From the NCBI RefSeq assembly GCF_028583425.1, contig NC_072797.1, forward strand, positions 20,494,001-20,558,000: DNA of 64,000 nt, given 5' to 3'. This DNA is from Eublepharis macularius. Taxonomy: Eukaryota; Chordata; Lepidosauria; Squamata; Eublepharidae. The translations under genes were made by a program, and so were the position numbers. The notes beneath the pieces are model-generated. The model searched no databases. It was not told where the DNA came from and was given only the letters and a program-made list of their open reading frames with translations. Below, piece after piece: positions 32,951-47,100 of the stretch; the first letter of the stretch is position 1, and each line of letters starts with the position of its first letter.

Positions 32951-33671
32951 AATGCACTGTGAAAACCTTACTAACAAAGTGAAATAAACTCCATTGATAT
33001 ATGTACAGTGTCTCAAGAAATAATTACGAAGGATTAGTCAATATTACAAATTAATTCAAATTCTGATGTACAATAATTTCTGGCTGCGCAACAACTCTCT
33101 AAGGCATCTTATTATAATGCATCTGCTGCGGTAGACATAGGAATCGTTATGGACATGTTCTTTTTCATGGAGTAGTGGTTTTCGTGATAACTGCGAGAGG
33201 AAGGAATACAGAAACAGGATGGAAATACTGGTACCCCCCGTTGCAGTTACACCTCTACTACACCTCCACCATTGGAACATCTCCTCCTGGAAATGAATTG
33301 GACTCTGTCTCATTAAGACTTTGGTCTTACAAAAATTTATATACTCAAGGCACTAGCGCTTTAGCATTGTAAGCATAGGTCACTTTAAGTCCATGTTTAT
33401 TCATACGGTCTGCTGTTAAGCTTGTCTTCCAAAGGACATGTGACCTTGCAGATGCATTATAATAAGATGCCTTAGAGTGTTGTTGCGCAGCCAGAAATTA
33501 TTGTACATCAAAACTTGAATTAATTTGTAATATTGACTGATTCTTTGCATTTATTTCTTGATACACTGTACATGTATCAATGGAGTTTATTTCACTTTGT
33601 TAGTAAGGTTTTCACGGTGCATTTGCTTGCTTGCTTGCTTGCTGTTTATCTTCGCGATTCTCTCATGTGTG
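32951..33671. repeat. Long inverted repeat with 12-bp flanking duplications
   Basis: 32951-33126 is nearly the reverse complement of 33447-33624, sharing ggttttcac(g/a)gtgcatt and the stretch with attattgtacatca. Both ends are flanked by gattgtaggata (32939-32950, 33672-33683). A ttgc microsatellite (33623-33642) sits at the right. The 320-bp centre matches nothing I know. Confidence 0.7.
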
Positions 33672-36059
33672 GATTGTAGGATATTCTTTTCTTACTGAAA
33701 TCCAAAACACAAACACAATATAAATATAACCTTAAATAATCACAATATTTTGAGAAATATTTGGAATGTTTTGCATTATTTCATTCCCCCTCCCCCCATT
33801 TATTCCAGTTTGTCATGGAATCTCTGGTGATGTCCTGTGGAACCCTGGCTGGGAAACCCTGCCCTAGAGTGATCAAAATCGTAGGCACCGCTACATAGGT
33901 ATAGGGGAAGAGTCGAGGCTTGGTAGCCGAGGTCATGAGGACAAGGGACAGCTTTAGTCTTTGTACTTTAGCCCTTATTTATTTCTCCCATTGAAATGAA
34001 TGGTTGGCCATTCAGTTCCATGAGGGAAAAATACAGTAAAGGAGAATGGCAGAAGTAGCCTTCCACCTTTACACTGGGTGGCCTGACCCTTCTTGGCAGG
34101 GATCCTGAAAGGGGTGGAGCGATACAATGTGTGTCTGTGCCACACAGCATCCAGAGACGCAAACGCTCATTCCTAGAGGGTCTTCTCCCCATGCACACCT
34201 TTGCTATCATAAAGACAGGTATGTTGTTAGGAAGGCAATGGCGGCTTGGGTTCTGCAATACGTTTCCTGTAATCTTAGCATGGGCATTTTTCACCTATTT
34301 CCCCCTTCCTACTTCAGATCTCCAACTCCCCACTCATACTGTTCCTGGGGGGGGGGATCCACTGTCCCCCAAATGTAGCACATCAGGGATCCTTTTGGGC
34401 TGCCATGGAGGGAATGGGAGACAAGGAAACCCAACTCGACTGATCCCTTCCACTCCCCCAAATGTATGGCCAGATCCAACCCATTAGGTTTATCCTATAA
34501 AAGGTTGTCAAAGGGTTGTATCTAATTAATCCTGATGCTGTTATTACAACAGATATCTTGATTATATAAGCACGCTGTTGTTTTTGTTATTATTATTATT
34601 AAGCAGCATGTGGTCCTGTCATTCTTGGTTTCTGTTTCTTATCTGTAAGATGAGCGTAAAATTGGCAGGCCTTGCAAGTAAAACAAATGAAGCACTTTTC
34701 ATACCTTATTTTAATATATAGCTACACGCCTGTGCTTTAAGAGTCCACTAGTCAGTAACCAAGGGTATGTTCAGAGGCATCAGACATCACCTGGCATCTC
34801 GGAGTAACAGAGCTAAGGAAAGCCGTTGCCACTTAGTGGAGCCAATGCGGAACTAGAGGACTAATGGCCTAAATTCCACGTAAGAGAGGCTTCGTGTTAT
34901 TTCTATTATGCTCATGAATTATTACTTTAGACTCTGCTGTAGTTTAAGGGAGCAAATAAATATAATGAACAATAAAACTTAACTAATACAAAGGGAAATC
35001 TGCCATACTGGTAGCGCAGTGCACATGGTGGTAGTGTTACTATCGAAGGCTGCCGCATGAAGAGTTCCAAAAGATGGAACACTTTGTGTGGCCATGAGAA
35101 AACGACGCATTATGGAGTAAAAGCTTTGTTTAGTGGCATCCATCAGGCAGGGGAGTTGGCAAACACAAAGCTTTTACTGGCAGCACAACGCAGGAGTGCT
35201 ACATGGGCAACAGCCAGGCCCAGGATCTACAGTCCACACCATAAATGTCCAGTCTACACTGCTGCCGAAGCCACTCAGCTGGTGCCCAACCAAGTCACTT
35301 CCGCATCTGCCAGTGTCCTGGGTTGCTGGCATCAAGAAGGCAGCAGTGCTGAGTGGGTGGCACATCACTCAGAGGAACCCCTGGGTCCTCAGCATGCTGG
35401 TTAACCAGGCTGTTCAGTTGAATAGGTTCTGAATAGGTTCTGTTTGTTTTTGTAATGCACTACAGTTTTGTTTTGTGATTATGGCAAAACTTTACTTTTC
35501 TGTAAGAATTTATGAAATAAATGACAGTTCTTTGAAAGCAAAAGGTGGCAGGCCCAGAGTTACTATAAACAAACCCAACACCAACCTGGGCCTTACAAAT
35601 ATTGGCACTGCCGGTAACACACCAGCGGTGATTGTCCAGCTCTGCTTAGCTTTGGTGATAGCTTTGCCAAAGTTATTACATTTAGTTTTATTCACTGCAC
35701 CCCAGAAAAGTTATGGTCCAACTAGTATTAATACTCTGAAGAATGTGATACACGACACAGCCAGGTTGATGATGTCATCCATTTGTAGGAAAGGAAATAT
35801 TAGAGAGACACAAGATACAAAGGTCTGAGCATGTAAAAGACATACGTGCACTAGAAATGCATGGTACATAAACAGGAGGATAAAGAATTGCATCCAATTG
35901 GAAGACTTTTAATGACCAGATAAGAGTTGGTTTCGTTAGAATGCCTCGCATTAGAGGCTTCTTTTAATCTCTGTTTCAAATGTGTGCACATGCATGGTTT
36001 GATTTCTGAGCAATTTGCATCACAAATTGGAATCTTTTGGGGGCAGAGCACTGTTGTAA

Positions 36060-36295
36060 CGAACCTGTTTGTATATTGTCTAATGTTAGTCCTAGAATTA
36101 TGTATTTTTTCTACTCTGTATTGGATTCTTGTTAATATTATGTCTTTTAAACTTGTATTTATTTACCCTATCTTGATACTGTATTGAAATGTACTTGATA
36201 CTGATTGTACTAATCTCATACTGTGTAATCTGCCTTGAGTCTCAGTGAGAAAGGTGGACTATAAATGACATCAAATAAATAAAATATCACAAAGA
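36060..36295 (+). repeat. LINE-type 3' tail
   Basis: ctgccttgagtctcagtgag, aaggtggactataaatgaca and a tcaaataaataaa tail. Subfamily not assigned. Confidence 0.5.
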
Positions 36296-38669
36296 ATGTA
36301 TGGACAATTATTGGGTATAGATTTAACAACCTTTGAGATCATTCCCATGTGAATGGACCTCCCACCATAGCTACTACATCTTTGAACATCTAGGAGGAGT
36401 CGTTCTTGGCTAATCTCTTAATCCACCTTAGTACCTTTCTAATTAAAGCACACCCTACCCAAGAAACAGTACAGGATGTTCAATAATCCAAGATTATCAC
36501 GTTAATCAGTAGCTATGGAGTTTCCTTTAGAAAAGATGGCATTTTGGACTAAACATACACATTAAAAAAAAATTGCTTCATAGAAAGGTAAACAAATTCG
36601 TCCTCAGTTCATATTGCTGTTTTTTAAAAGAGTTGCCCAATACATCTAATAAATTTAATTGGACATCTAATAAAGGACTGGACGTCCTGGTTGTGGAAGG
36701 TAGATTTATAAGGCTGTGTTCAGCTCATCTTTAGTAGGGTTGTGAGAAAGGGTCCTAAAGTGTAATTTCCTTGTTTCCAAATTATATTCCGGGGAACCCT
36801 TAAATGCTTACCCTCTTCAGGTACCATTTGAGGAAGAAAGCTTGGATTATAAAAGTTTTAAAGATAGTGTGGTACATCAAGAAGATCAATAAAACCAGAC
36901 AAGCTTTCTGTAAAGAGAGCTTATTCAACACTTCCAACCTTCCCATGCCTTACGCAGGTGCAGAAGAATTCTAGGAATACACCAAGTTTTTATTATTTTT
37001 TTAAATCTTAACTGTCATTAATAAATAATAGATTCTTATTATAATCTATTATAATAAACTCTTGTTATAATTTTCACTTCAATGCAAAACACATTTGCAC
37101 CTTCAGTTTTTCCTCGACGAACCAGTTGGGATGAAATTCTCAAGCGTTCATGTGAGGAATCCTGCATTCTCAATTGCAAGCAGATAGGAGAAATCGTTCC
37201 CATTTGGGGGGTAATTAAAGATCATAGTTGCAAAGCAAAAACCAGAGTACGTGAACAAGGGGAACTAAACCCTGCCGCACCCACTTTACCAAACCCGTCT
37301 CTCTGTTCATTTCAGCATTTTTCTTCCACTCCGCCCTCCCCTCTCAAGAAAAGACAGCAAATTTAGTTTCATTTATCTCATGCTCTAGTTTTTGTCTTAT
37401 GATTGGACTCTCCAGGCCTTGCTTTCTTGACATGTGAAAGGGAAGTTGTCTTTTCCCCTCTACTAGCAGCTAGGGAAGTAGTTGAGGGATTGCAATGCAG
37501 AAATGGTTCCGCTGGTTTTACAAGAATTTGATTTTTTTACTCATCCTCATCTTTTTCATAGATCTCATCTGATCTGGCTCTACCTTGTTGGAGTGAGGAG
37601 ACATTTATCTCTACTGCTGCCCCCCCACATCTGCTGGCTGAAGCATATAAACAAATGATGTATCTGTTTTCCTTGTAGGTAAGAACTACCTTCAGATTGT
37701 GCCAAGCAAAACACGTACCCTTAAGCAGGCAAGCAGATATAGCTCCAGAGCTGAGAATCTATAAATATTATAGAACCAAGAAAACCATTAGAATCAGTTC
37801 CGAACAAGAAGTGGAATGTTGCACACAGACCCACATACAGGGATGATCTTCTTTGGTGGGAAAATCTGTTAGCTTGTCTGGGTGGAAGACAGCCCTGAGA
37901 GTCTGGTTAGCTGCTAAATTACTCTCTCCAAGATCGCCTTGCCTCTCACAGCCCTTGAAACACACTGAGACATGAAGTCATTTCCAGACATTAATGACTT
38001 CTCCTCCAAAGCAACTTCAAGATCTGAAAGGCCTAGTCCATTTTCAGTATGAACAGAATGTATGTACTACATATACCTCAAAATTCTACAAGGAGTGGGG
38101 ATTCTATAGCAGACAGACAAGAGGCCGTTGGCTTAGAAAATGTGGAAAACACTTTTTGCTGGTAGAAAATTTTAGGAGTAGGAAAGGAAGGAAATCCTGT
38201 ATTGAGCAGAGTAGCAGTAAATCAGATGACACGTTTGGAAGGGGGGAGGTTGCTGAGTGGCAGATTTTATGTTGAAGCTGCAAGTCTCAAATGCCATCCC
38301 TCGCTTCTCCATTTAAACATCTTAAGCAGCAGAGCGAAGGGAAGACCTAAGTTCACCCATCGAGCTTCAACTGGACCACTGATCTATCTAATCCAAGGTA
38401 TGCTATGGCCCAGATGATACTGGGTGAGCTACACCAACGGTCTGGTGTAAAGCAGCTTTGCAGGTTCCTGTTGGGTAGAATCAAAGCGATACTAATAGGG
38501 AAAAAACCAGACTCATAAAGAACTAAACATACTGAGGAAATCCATTAGGATCATCTAGTTTCTATGCATAACTTGACATAACCCCTAATAATGCATAAAG
38601 AACGATGGAGACGGTCAGTGTCCTTTTGCCAACTTACAAATCTCAACACAATGTACTAAAATATGTGCA

Positions 38670-41127
38670 TTTATTCAAATAAGATTCTGGTTCTGTCAAA
38701 TGTCTGAATTTGGAAACAACAGGACAGCTTTTTGTTAGAGCATTACAAGAGTGGATGGTACAATTAAATTCTCTTTCAATTGCATTTCTACAAAAAGACA
38801 GCAGCAGCAGAAAGGGCTTGCACAAACCATACATCCGAGTCATTCAGCCTTGTCTGTTTTGAGCTTTCCCCACCAGCATTAATGTGCATAACAGAGACCG
38901 ATGCAATGCTGACCCAAGCTGCCTTGTACTAGACTGTAACTTATGAACACATCCTGCAGGCAGAGGAAGAGACGGGATAGGAAACAATGAGCAAATAACC
39001 GTTTGGAGATAGTCTTTTTGCACGCTATTCAACCCCGTGCCAGAATCGAGGGAAGTATAGCTAGATGGGCCTAGGACAACATGCTGGGCTTTACCACCCC
39101 TGAGCTTCAAGTGTGCCTATATTGGCTTATACATACATAGGCCAAATAGGGTCACTGGAAAAGTAGAAGGGATACAGCTATTTTGAAAAGGTCCATTTTG
39201 TATTTTGTCCATGCCCATTCGAAAAAGGTCAAATTTTCACAGACATCATTCCAGCCTGCAGCATGTCTTCAAAATTCTGGCTTTATCCATCCTGAACGCA
39301 AGATACAATACCAGTAGTTGCTTCAGTATTTTAATTCTCAAATTACACACGTCACAGCTGGGGAAAGGTTCACATTATGCAGAAACCAAATATAGATGTT
39401 TTATAAACTGATGTTCGGTATATTATCTCACCCCCTCAAGTATATTCCGAAAGAAATATCCCCAAAAGAACTAGTCCTTTCAGCATAAAAAAATGCACTG
39501 AAAAAGTAACATGTCACGGAAGTGGGCTCCTCATTGGCGCTGGTGGTGGGTAGCCAAAGCTGAAAGTTTAAAACACAAACAATCCCTTGGAGGGGGGGAA
39601 ATACTTTTTTTTTTTTTTAAACAACACTAACTTTTAGTATTCATTTTAGTCCAAGGCACCTGTTAGAATACTTGCTGGTGTGAACTTCAAGCGAGCTGTG
39701 GCACAACACAATTGTGGTTGATTTGAAAGATGCTGTTGTTTGCTTGTTCTCACTTGCGACTTTGTTTTAAACGAAAGGGTTAGTTTGAAGCAGACACTTC
39801 TTTTAGCAGAGCGGTAAACAGCAACTTGACATCACTGAGAAAATTCGCCTACAATCCAGCACACGGAGCGACTGATACCACCCGGAAGGAGAGACACACG
39901 ATTCTACTTGAGAATACGTTGCAGAGATCTGTTCTTGCAAAATGTCAGGGGCAAGGCATTCAAATGTACGTAATACTGAATGTGGTCAGACAGCAGTAGC
40001 CTTTTGTTATCCTTCAGAAAGTTATTTTTTATGCAAATATTTGAGTCTTCAGTTTTGGAATGAGGTCACATCCTCTAGTCAGTTACATTGTTATGGGCAT
40101 TTAAAAATTAGCCTTGAAGATGGCAACGGAAAGACAAGTTAGAGATGTCAAATCAGGCAGGGCGAATTCACATTCTGCTTTATCCTTTTCCCCCCTGTAG
40201 AACAAAATACTTACATGATAGTATTACTCCAGGTGGAGACACATACAATACAATGAGTAGATTATACACAATACCCTTCAGTAAGAGGTGGAGGATTATT
40301 AACGGGAGAGTTTGTAAAATGCTGTCAAGGTTATACACATTATGTTCCTGGCTAAACATGCACCATGTTTTGGGGATAGCTCTGCCACTCTGAAGGTCTT
40401 GTAGCAACATCTGTACGGTTTGCAACAATGCTCAGAGACTTAGTACCACCACTAGACTGTATGCTATCAAGCTGGATGAATTTTAAAGTCATGCATGTTA
40501 AGATCTCTTCGCTGAAGAGGGATTAAAGAACACTTTTACAAAAGTCTACTCAGAGTACAAAGTAGTATACCAAAACATGCTAAAAAAAGGGACATGGCTG
40601 ATGAACCTGTTCTCTCCAGCTGCATCCACAAAAGGAACATTCTCCAAATGTTGGTAACTTTTTTTTTCTAGAGATGTCTTCACTAAATGCCTCTGCTGGT
40701 CATAGTTGTTTTAAAGTTAGACTTTGCAACGTATTAAATGACTTTTTACAACTCTTTCCGTAAAATCAAAAAGGGAACGCAGTCTTAGAGTCTCCCTTCC
40801 CCACAAAAAAAAAATTCTGATATAATATTTCATGACAAGATCTCTCACAGACCAAAATGATAAAATAAATCAGGGACCTTCACGTCCTGGTTCTCTAACC
40901 TGGGAAATGCCTCAACGACAGGTTAAAGAACATATTCCAGCATCTGTCAGAACCTAAGGAAGGGCAGACCTTGCTGCGGTTTTGTTCCAGCCAGTCAATT
41001 TCACCGTATTTTAAATCCTGAATTCACTTCATCCAAAACTCAATAATTTACAATATTGACGCATCTTTAAACACTAAACTTTCCCTCATATGCAACTCAT
41101 GAACTGCTCTGCATGTATGACTGACCA
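38670..41127 (-). other. LMAN1: Probable LMAN1 3' UTR
   Basis: About 2.5 kb of mostly unique sequence after the stop, without recognisable repeats. A minus-strand AATAAA is the complement of 38670-38675. LMAN1 has a multi-kb 3' UTR in mammals, so the extent is plausible but not proven. Confidence 0.5.
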
Positions 41128-41164
41128 TCAAAAGAACTTCTTAGCTGCTGCTTCTTGCTGACTC
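41128..41164 (-). CDS. LMAN1: LMAN1 exon 13 (cytosolic tail)
   Basis: Acceptor TTTTAG, then codons for SQQEAAAKKFF and TGA (complement of 41128-41130). The KKFF end carries ER retrieval and export signals. Confidence 0.96.
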
Positions 41165-44100
41165 CTAAAACCACAAAAAAAAGAGAGAGAAACCTGTAAA
41201 TTCAGATTGAAAGGAGAAGGTCTTTCGCTTGATTAAAGAAGTCAGTGCGCCCTTCAGGTCCAGGGCAAACATGAACCACCCCCTGTCCGTTTCACCTGAA
41301 AACTCCTAAATCCAAGTACTGTTGACACCAAGCAGTGCTGGTTCCAACTTTTGGATCTACCAATGTAACTTTGCTTAGACTGAGCCCCGTATACAAATCG
41401 TACTGTTTTAAATTTTGTAAAGATTGTTACACGGCCACTTTAAACCAAGCACTGGGGCTTCTGGGGTGTGATTCCAAGCATGGAGACACTCCAAGCATCT
41501 CCGATGGGCAACACACTAGTCTATTCCTCCTTGTCTCTCAGCCACATAGGAGGGAAGGGGCCAGTCTGCATGGGGCCAAGCCTTGGAGAAAGACTGGGAA
41601 AGCAATGGGGCATCTCTTTAAACAAATACACAGAAGAATGAGGATTACCTGAGCTGCCCTAGCTGGTCAGTTTCTACGGGCTGAATCTCATACTACATAG
41701 CAGTTGCGTTGGGTAGTCCAGTACCTCCATTGCCATGCACCCTTGTGAAGACTGTGCTTAATCTTATTTTTGCTGGTTTCCCCTCATGAAACTCACCCTT
41801 CCCACATACCATCTCCTTTCTCTGGATTTCAGAGATAAAAAAGTGGGGTGAGGTGGGGGACAGTTTCAGAAAGGAACACAGCTGATAGCTTGAGCATCTC
41901 CTCACAAGGGTGCACTGCCACAGACATGTGACCACGGGCGCCACCTGCTCTGACGACAAGGCAAAAATCAACCCTCTGTTTCTTGACTGGGGAGAATTAG
42001 CACTGTTTTTCTCAGCTGGTTCTGGGACCAGAGAGAACTTCAGGCCCCTCTGCAGCTACTGGCGTCCTCCTCAGAAGGGCCGCTTCACACACTGAACTAG
42101 TCAGTTCTACGGAGGCACACTGCAACAAACCGTTCCCTCCGAGCAAGTTTAAGCAGTGACTTACCTGTACATGATGTAACCAATGAACAACACCGTTTGG
42201 ACTGCTACAAACATAAAGAAGTGTGTTGTTGATAAACACGATGGAAATGGAGGCAGCTCCGGACATTTGGGCTTTTCGTTTGATGGCTAGAAAGCAAGAG
42301 GAATCGCTCAGCAAGTGTAGTGGATGGAGATATTCAGTACATACTCTTCAAGTACTTCTTTAGAAGCTAGACGTCTTATGTGCCAGTGTTAAACAACAGA
42401 TCTTTCTTGCCAGTGTTGCCACTGGCATTTGCCAAATCAGGCACGTAAATGACTTGGGACAGGCTTATCCCAGGAGAGCTCTTAAGTGAAGTCACTTATA
42501 TTTGGCAAAAGGTGCTTGGGATGGCCACAGGCCGACGTTAATCCATCCCACTGCCACTGCAAGACATCAGCAAGAAGGGTGAGATGCAGCAGGCAGGGAT
42601 TAAGACACTGAGCATGTTGACTCGGATGCGCAACTCCCACCAATGGGACTTATTTCCAAGTAACTGTGCTCAGGGTCATAGCACAGGAGGCCTGTAGTTA
42701 GAACATGACATAAAGTCGCTCACAATTGACCTAAACAATTGTCAACTGATGAGGAACAGCTCTGCCTGTCAGGTCATGCAGACGGCGGTTTTTGCAGGTG
42801 CAACATTGATCTGCAGCGTTCGGAATAAAAGTTAGAAAGGGAGGGTTCGGGACGGAATCAGAGTTACGAAGAATCCTTAGGGGCCATCTAGTCCACGCCC
42901 CGATGCAGGAAAGCCAAAGCCAAAGCATCCATGACAGAGGGCTGCTCAGCATCTCCTTGAAGGTCTCCAACAAAGGAGTCACCCCCTGCCCCCAGTGGTT
43001 CCACCGCCCATTACTCTCACCGTTAGGAAGTTTGTTGAGCTGTGCTCCTAAGGCGGATTGTGAGAGGGAGGGCAGGAACGGATGAGCCGGTGGCTAGGCT
43101 CTTGTGGCCCTTTCCTATACGGCTCAAGATAATGCTGAATGCCACTTGGGGGGTAAGGAAGGAAATTTCTTCCAGGCCAGATTGGTCAGGGATCCTGGAG
43201 GGTTCTTTTGCCCTCCCTCTAGGCACAGAACAGCGAGCACTGAGGAGTTGGGAGGTAGCTATGAATGCCCTGCAGGGGGGTGGACTGGGAGACCTTTGGA
43301 ACCGCTTCAGCTCCATGTTTCTGAGACAAAACCCAACAACATCCATTAACCTTTCCCCTTGCAATGTATGGACCACTCCTAGACTCTGTAGCGCTGCTAT
43401 AAATGATTTTAATGGCCTCATGCAGACACCACATTAGACAGAGATGGGTCTGCAAGGCCTGCCTTTCCTAGAGTTATCTGCATGCACCTGTACTGTCAAA
43501 GTCTTGGGGGGCAGATGGAGAAGGGGTATGGTGTGTGTGCAAATAATGACCTGAACGGTCACCTACATCGAGTAAGGCCTGCCTCCAGGTTACGAGAGAG
43601 ATCTTTGTACACCAGAAGTGAGACACGGGCCTCTGCCAGGTCATTCACATGCCACAAATGGCAGCCTACAGAGGCATGAATGGCTCAGTAATTGCTGAAT
43701 ACATCAAGCTGCCTTATGCTGAGCCAGAAGATCAGTCCATCAAGGTCAGTATTGCCTACTCAGACTGGCAGCAGCTCTCCAGGGTCTCAGGCTGAGATCT
43801 TTCACATCACCTACTTCCTGGTCATTTTAACTGGAGACCTTCTGCATCGAAAGCTCGTGTCCTAAAGCCACTAACAGCAGCACACAGGGAAAGAATGCTG
43901 AACAAAAACGCACCCACTTCACTTCTTCCCTTAGTGTTTTGCATCAAGCACTTTTGTTAGCTCATTTCCAAAAGCAGAGCCAGGAAGGGAAAGCAGCGCT
44001 CAGACCCATGAAGCAAAGCAAGGTAAGGGGCTGGTGTCAGACGACGACTGTCTGTACCCTCCTTCTACGATGCAAGCAACATACCTCTGTCCCCTGATTA

Positions 44101-47100
44101 ACAGGTGAATATGGAAAATGTGGCTGATGACCCCCCCCCAACATCACATCAACTTTGGCTTTTAGGGGCAGCATGCAGACCCACGTGAGTGACCAAATAT
44201 CCCAGTACCATGTTTCTCTGGACTAGATGTTCAATGTCCCTTTTTACTACGTGGAGATGCTCCTTGATGTCATTGAAGTGTTGAGTTGTTTCGTAGATTG
44301 CACCAGCCGAGCCGGGATGCTGAACACCACTAACTAGCCTCAATGTCTCTCCCATGGAGTTTCTGGAAAGAGACAAAACGATTGTTTTCAGCCAGTTCCA
44401 CTGTAATCCTCTCTAAGGCAAGATGAAAACTTCTCACTGCAATTCCAAGAGTAAACCATTCCTCAAAAACACTCACTTTAAGTAGCAGGATCCAACTGGA
44501 TCAGAGAAAGAGGGGAGAAGCAGAGCACCAGAACAAGAGGTCTCTTCTCTCCCTCTCCTAGCACAATAGCAATTGATGCTCTCCCAAAATTCTCTCTTTA
44601 GGTAACCTGCAATGCAGCAAATGGGAGAGAACAGCAGAGAAGTATAAGGGGGGAGGGTATCCTGCCAAAGACTGGGGAAAGAGGGCCAACAAAGCCCTTT
44701 GCCTGGGCTATGTTGCTTATGGGAACCAGTTGACATGACTCAAAATAACACCCCCACACCCTGGTTAAAGCTTCAGTTTGCATGGGGCAGAAAAGCAGCG
44801 ACAAGTTCCTTGCGTAGATCCATTGTGCTGGCTGTGATTGAACAAGGCATCTTGCCCCTATCTAGACACACCGGGACAGGCATTAGAGGAGAGTGCAGTT
44901 CCACCAACCTGCAGCTACTTAGGGGCACCAAAACATATGCTCCAGTTTTAAATTGTAAGCTGCTTGAGGGCTTGTCCTCATCATTACATTTATATCTCAC
45001 TTTTCTTCCAGTCAGGCAAGTCAGGGCTTTGTTAAGGATCATGACCAGACCCAGACCTAAAATTTCTAGAAATTTTGAAACCATGGGTGAGGGGGATAGA
45101 CATTCTGAGGAAAACTGAAAAAAAACGCTATAGATAGCCCAGGAGAGCCTGATCTCAGAAGCTAAGCAGGGGCAGCCTTGGTTAGCAATTGGATGGGAGA
45201 CTTCCAGTGAAGACCAGGGTTGCAAGGTAGGCAATGGCAAACCACCTGTGTTAGTCTCTTGCCATGAAAACCCTTGCCAGGAGTTGCCATAAGTCAACTA
45301 TGACTCAAGGGCAGGATTTCATTCATTCAATAATAATATTTGATTTATATACCAGGACAACTTAATGCCTGCTCAGAGCGGTTTACAAAGTGTGTTATGT
45401 ACTTTGCTATCAAGGTAAAAGGTAATCCCCTGTGCATGCACCGAGTCATTACTGACCCATGGGGGGGACATCATATCACAACATTTTCTTGGCAGACTAT
45501 TTGTTGCAGGGTGGATTGCCATTGCTTTCCCAGTCATCTACACTTTACCCCCAGGAACCCCGGGAGGATGGAAGGCTGAGTCAACCTTGAGCCGGCTACT
45601 TGAATCCGGCTTCCGCCAGGATCGAACTCACGTCGTGAGCAGAGCTTGGGCTGAAGTACTGCAGCTTACCACTCTGAGCCATGGGGCTCTTTGCTATCAA
45701 ATCTAAACTAATTTTTATGCCCTAACATAATACTGCATCATTTATAACAAGATAGCATATAAAACGGTACTATTTTTATATATATGGAATTTAAAAGTAG
45801 ACACATCTTAAGTTTCTCCAAATAAAATATACCTAATACCTGAGAGATGGCTGCAAACTAATATACCCTATCCTAACTAAGCACACGTATCTTACATTTT
45901 TTTCCTGCTCTTTAGACAACGAAGCAAGAAAATAAATTTTGTATATTCGGCCAGAAACACATTCTCAATAGGACTACCAGTACATTTGGCTATCAAGTTA
46001 AGTTTTATAACACTAAACTCTAATGATTTATGATCAAATCGCATTATAGCATATCGCCAAAATTATTCACATTTAAATAAACATATCTGAAAATGTGTAT
46101 GTCTACAGTATACATAGGAATTGACATTATCAGCATCATCTAGCACTACAGATTTGTAGAACTGTAGTGCTACTTAGAAGAGTTAAAAAGGTAAAGGTAG
46201 TCCCCAGTACAAGCACCAAGTCATTACTGATCCACAGGGGGACGTCACATCACAACGTTTGCCTTCCCCAGTCATCTACACTTTACCCCCAGGAAACTGG
46301 GTACTCATTTTACCGACCTTGGGTGGAAGGCTGAATCAACCTTGAGCCGGCTACCTGAACCTGACTTCCACCAGGACCGAACTCAGTTTGTGAGCAGAGC
46401 TTGGGCTGCAGTACTGCAGCTTACCACTCTGCACCACGGGCAGTTAAACCTTCTCTTAAAAAATCATTTCAAAGGAAAAAATATTTCAAAGGAGAGTGTA
46501 ATGACTGAGGACTGAGAGAGAGAAGAAAGCAGGCTAGCTGTGTGCTGCCTGAATATGTTGGAGTGTTTATGAGAGAAATATAACCTGTGTGGAACCTAAA
46601 CTGAGCATGTTTGTGAAAGGACACTCAGTCAGGGAAAGAGAGGCCAGCTGTGGGAATGAGAGTAAATGAAGTAACTTTAAGAACTAAGAACTACTTTTAT
46701 GAAACCAATACGCTTCTTGAAAAATAAACATTTATTTTGTTTTATTATATCCCAGTGTAGCTGTCATTGCTATATCCCATTCATATCCTCAGGCCACATA
46801 GAACCACGAAGGAGCCTGACGCTTAAACACGTTACCAAAGGGGAAATTTGAATAAAATATTTTGGAATAATACATTCCTGGTGGCAGCAAACTACCCAGA
46901 GGGTGTAAGGGGAAGATTAAAAGAAAAATCTACCCCAAAGAAAGTGAAGATCATAACAAGTGATGTCATAACAAGTGATGTCCTGAGGAGAAGAAAATAT
47001 TTTAAGGGGGATATAATAGCCTGAGAGGAAGGAACATTGAGAGAAAGGCATTCTGAAGGGACAGATAGCCAAGGAGACAGAGTGTTCAGTTAAATCCTAT

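Larger units (their letters stand above)
32284..33862. mobile_element. Old hAT-like element ends enclosing later insertions
   Basis: CAGGTATTTCCCAACC at 32284 and GGCTGGGAAACCCTG ending at 33862 are inverted and resemble Charlie-type hAT ends. Between them lie a reversed repeat fragment (32413-32546) and the long inverted repeat 32951-33671. No matching 8-bp duplication remains. Confidence 0.45.
31595..38669. other. Intergenic region between LMAN1 3' end and CPLX4 5' end
   Basis: Would contain the CPLX4 5' UTR and promoter (minus strand, just right of 31594). Besides the hAT-like and inverted repeats at 32284-33862 and a LINE tail at 36060, I see no gene. 33870-36050 and 36300-38640 hold only short open frames without family resemblance. 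Confidence 0.7.

Noticed and set aside
35057-35404. Open frame of 115 codons on the plus strand
   Set aside because: No recognisable domain, no splice or promoter support; the surroundings look like unassigned repeat or unique intergenic DNA.
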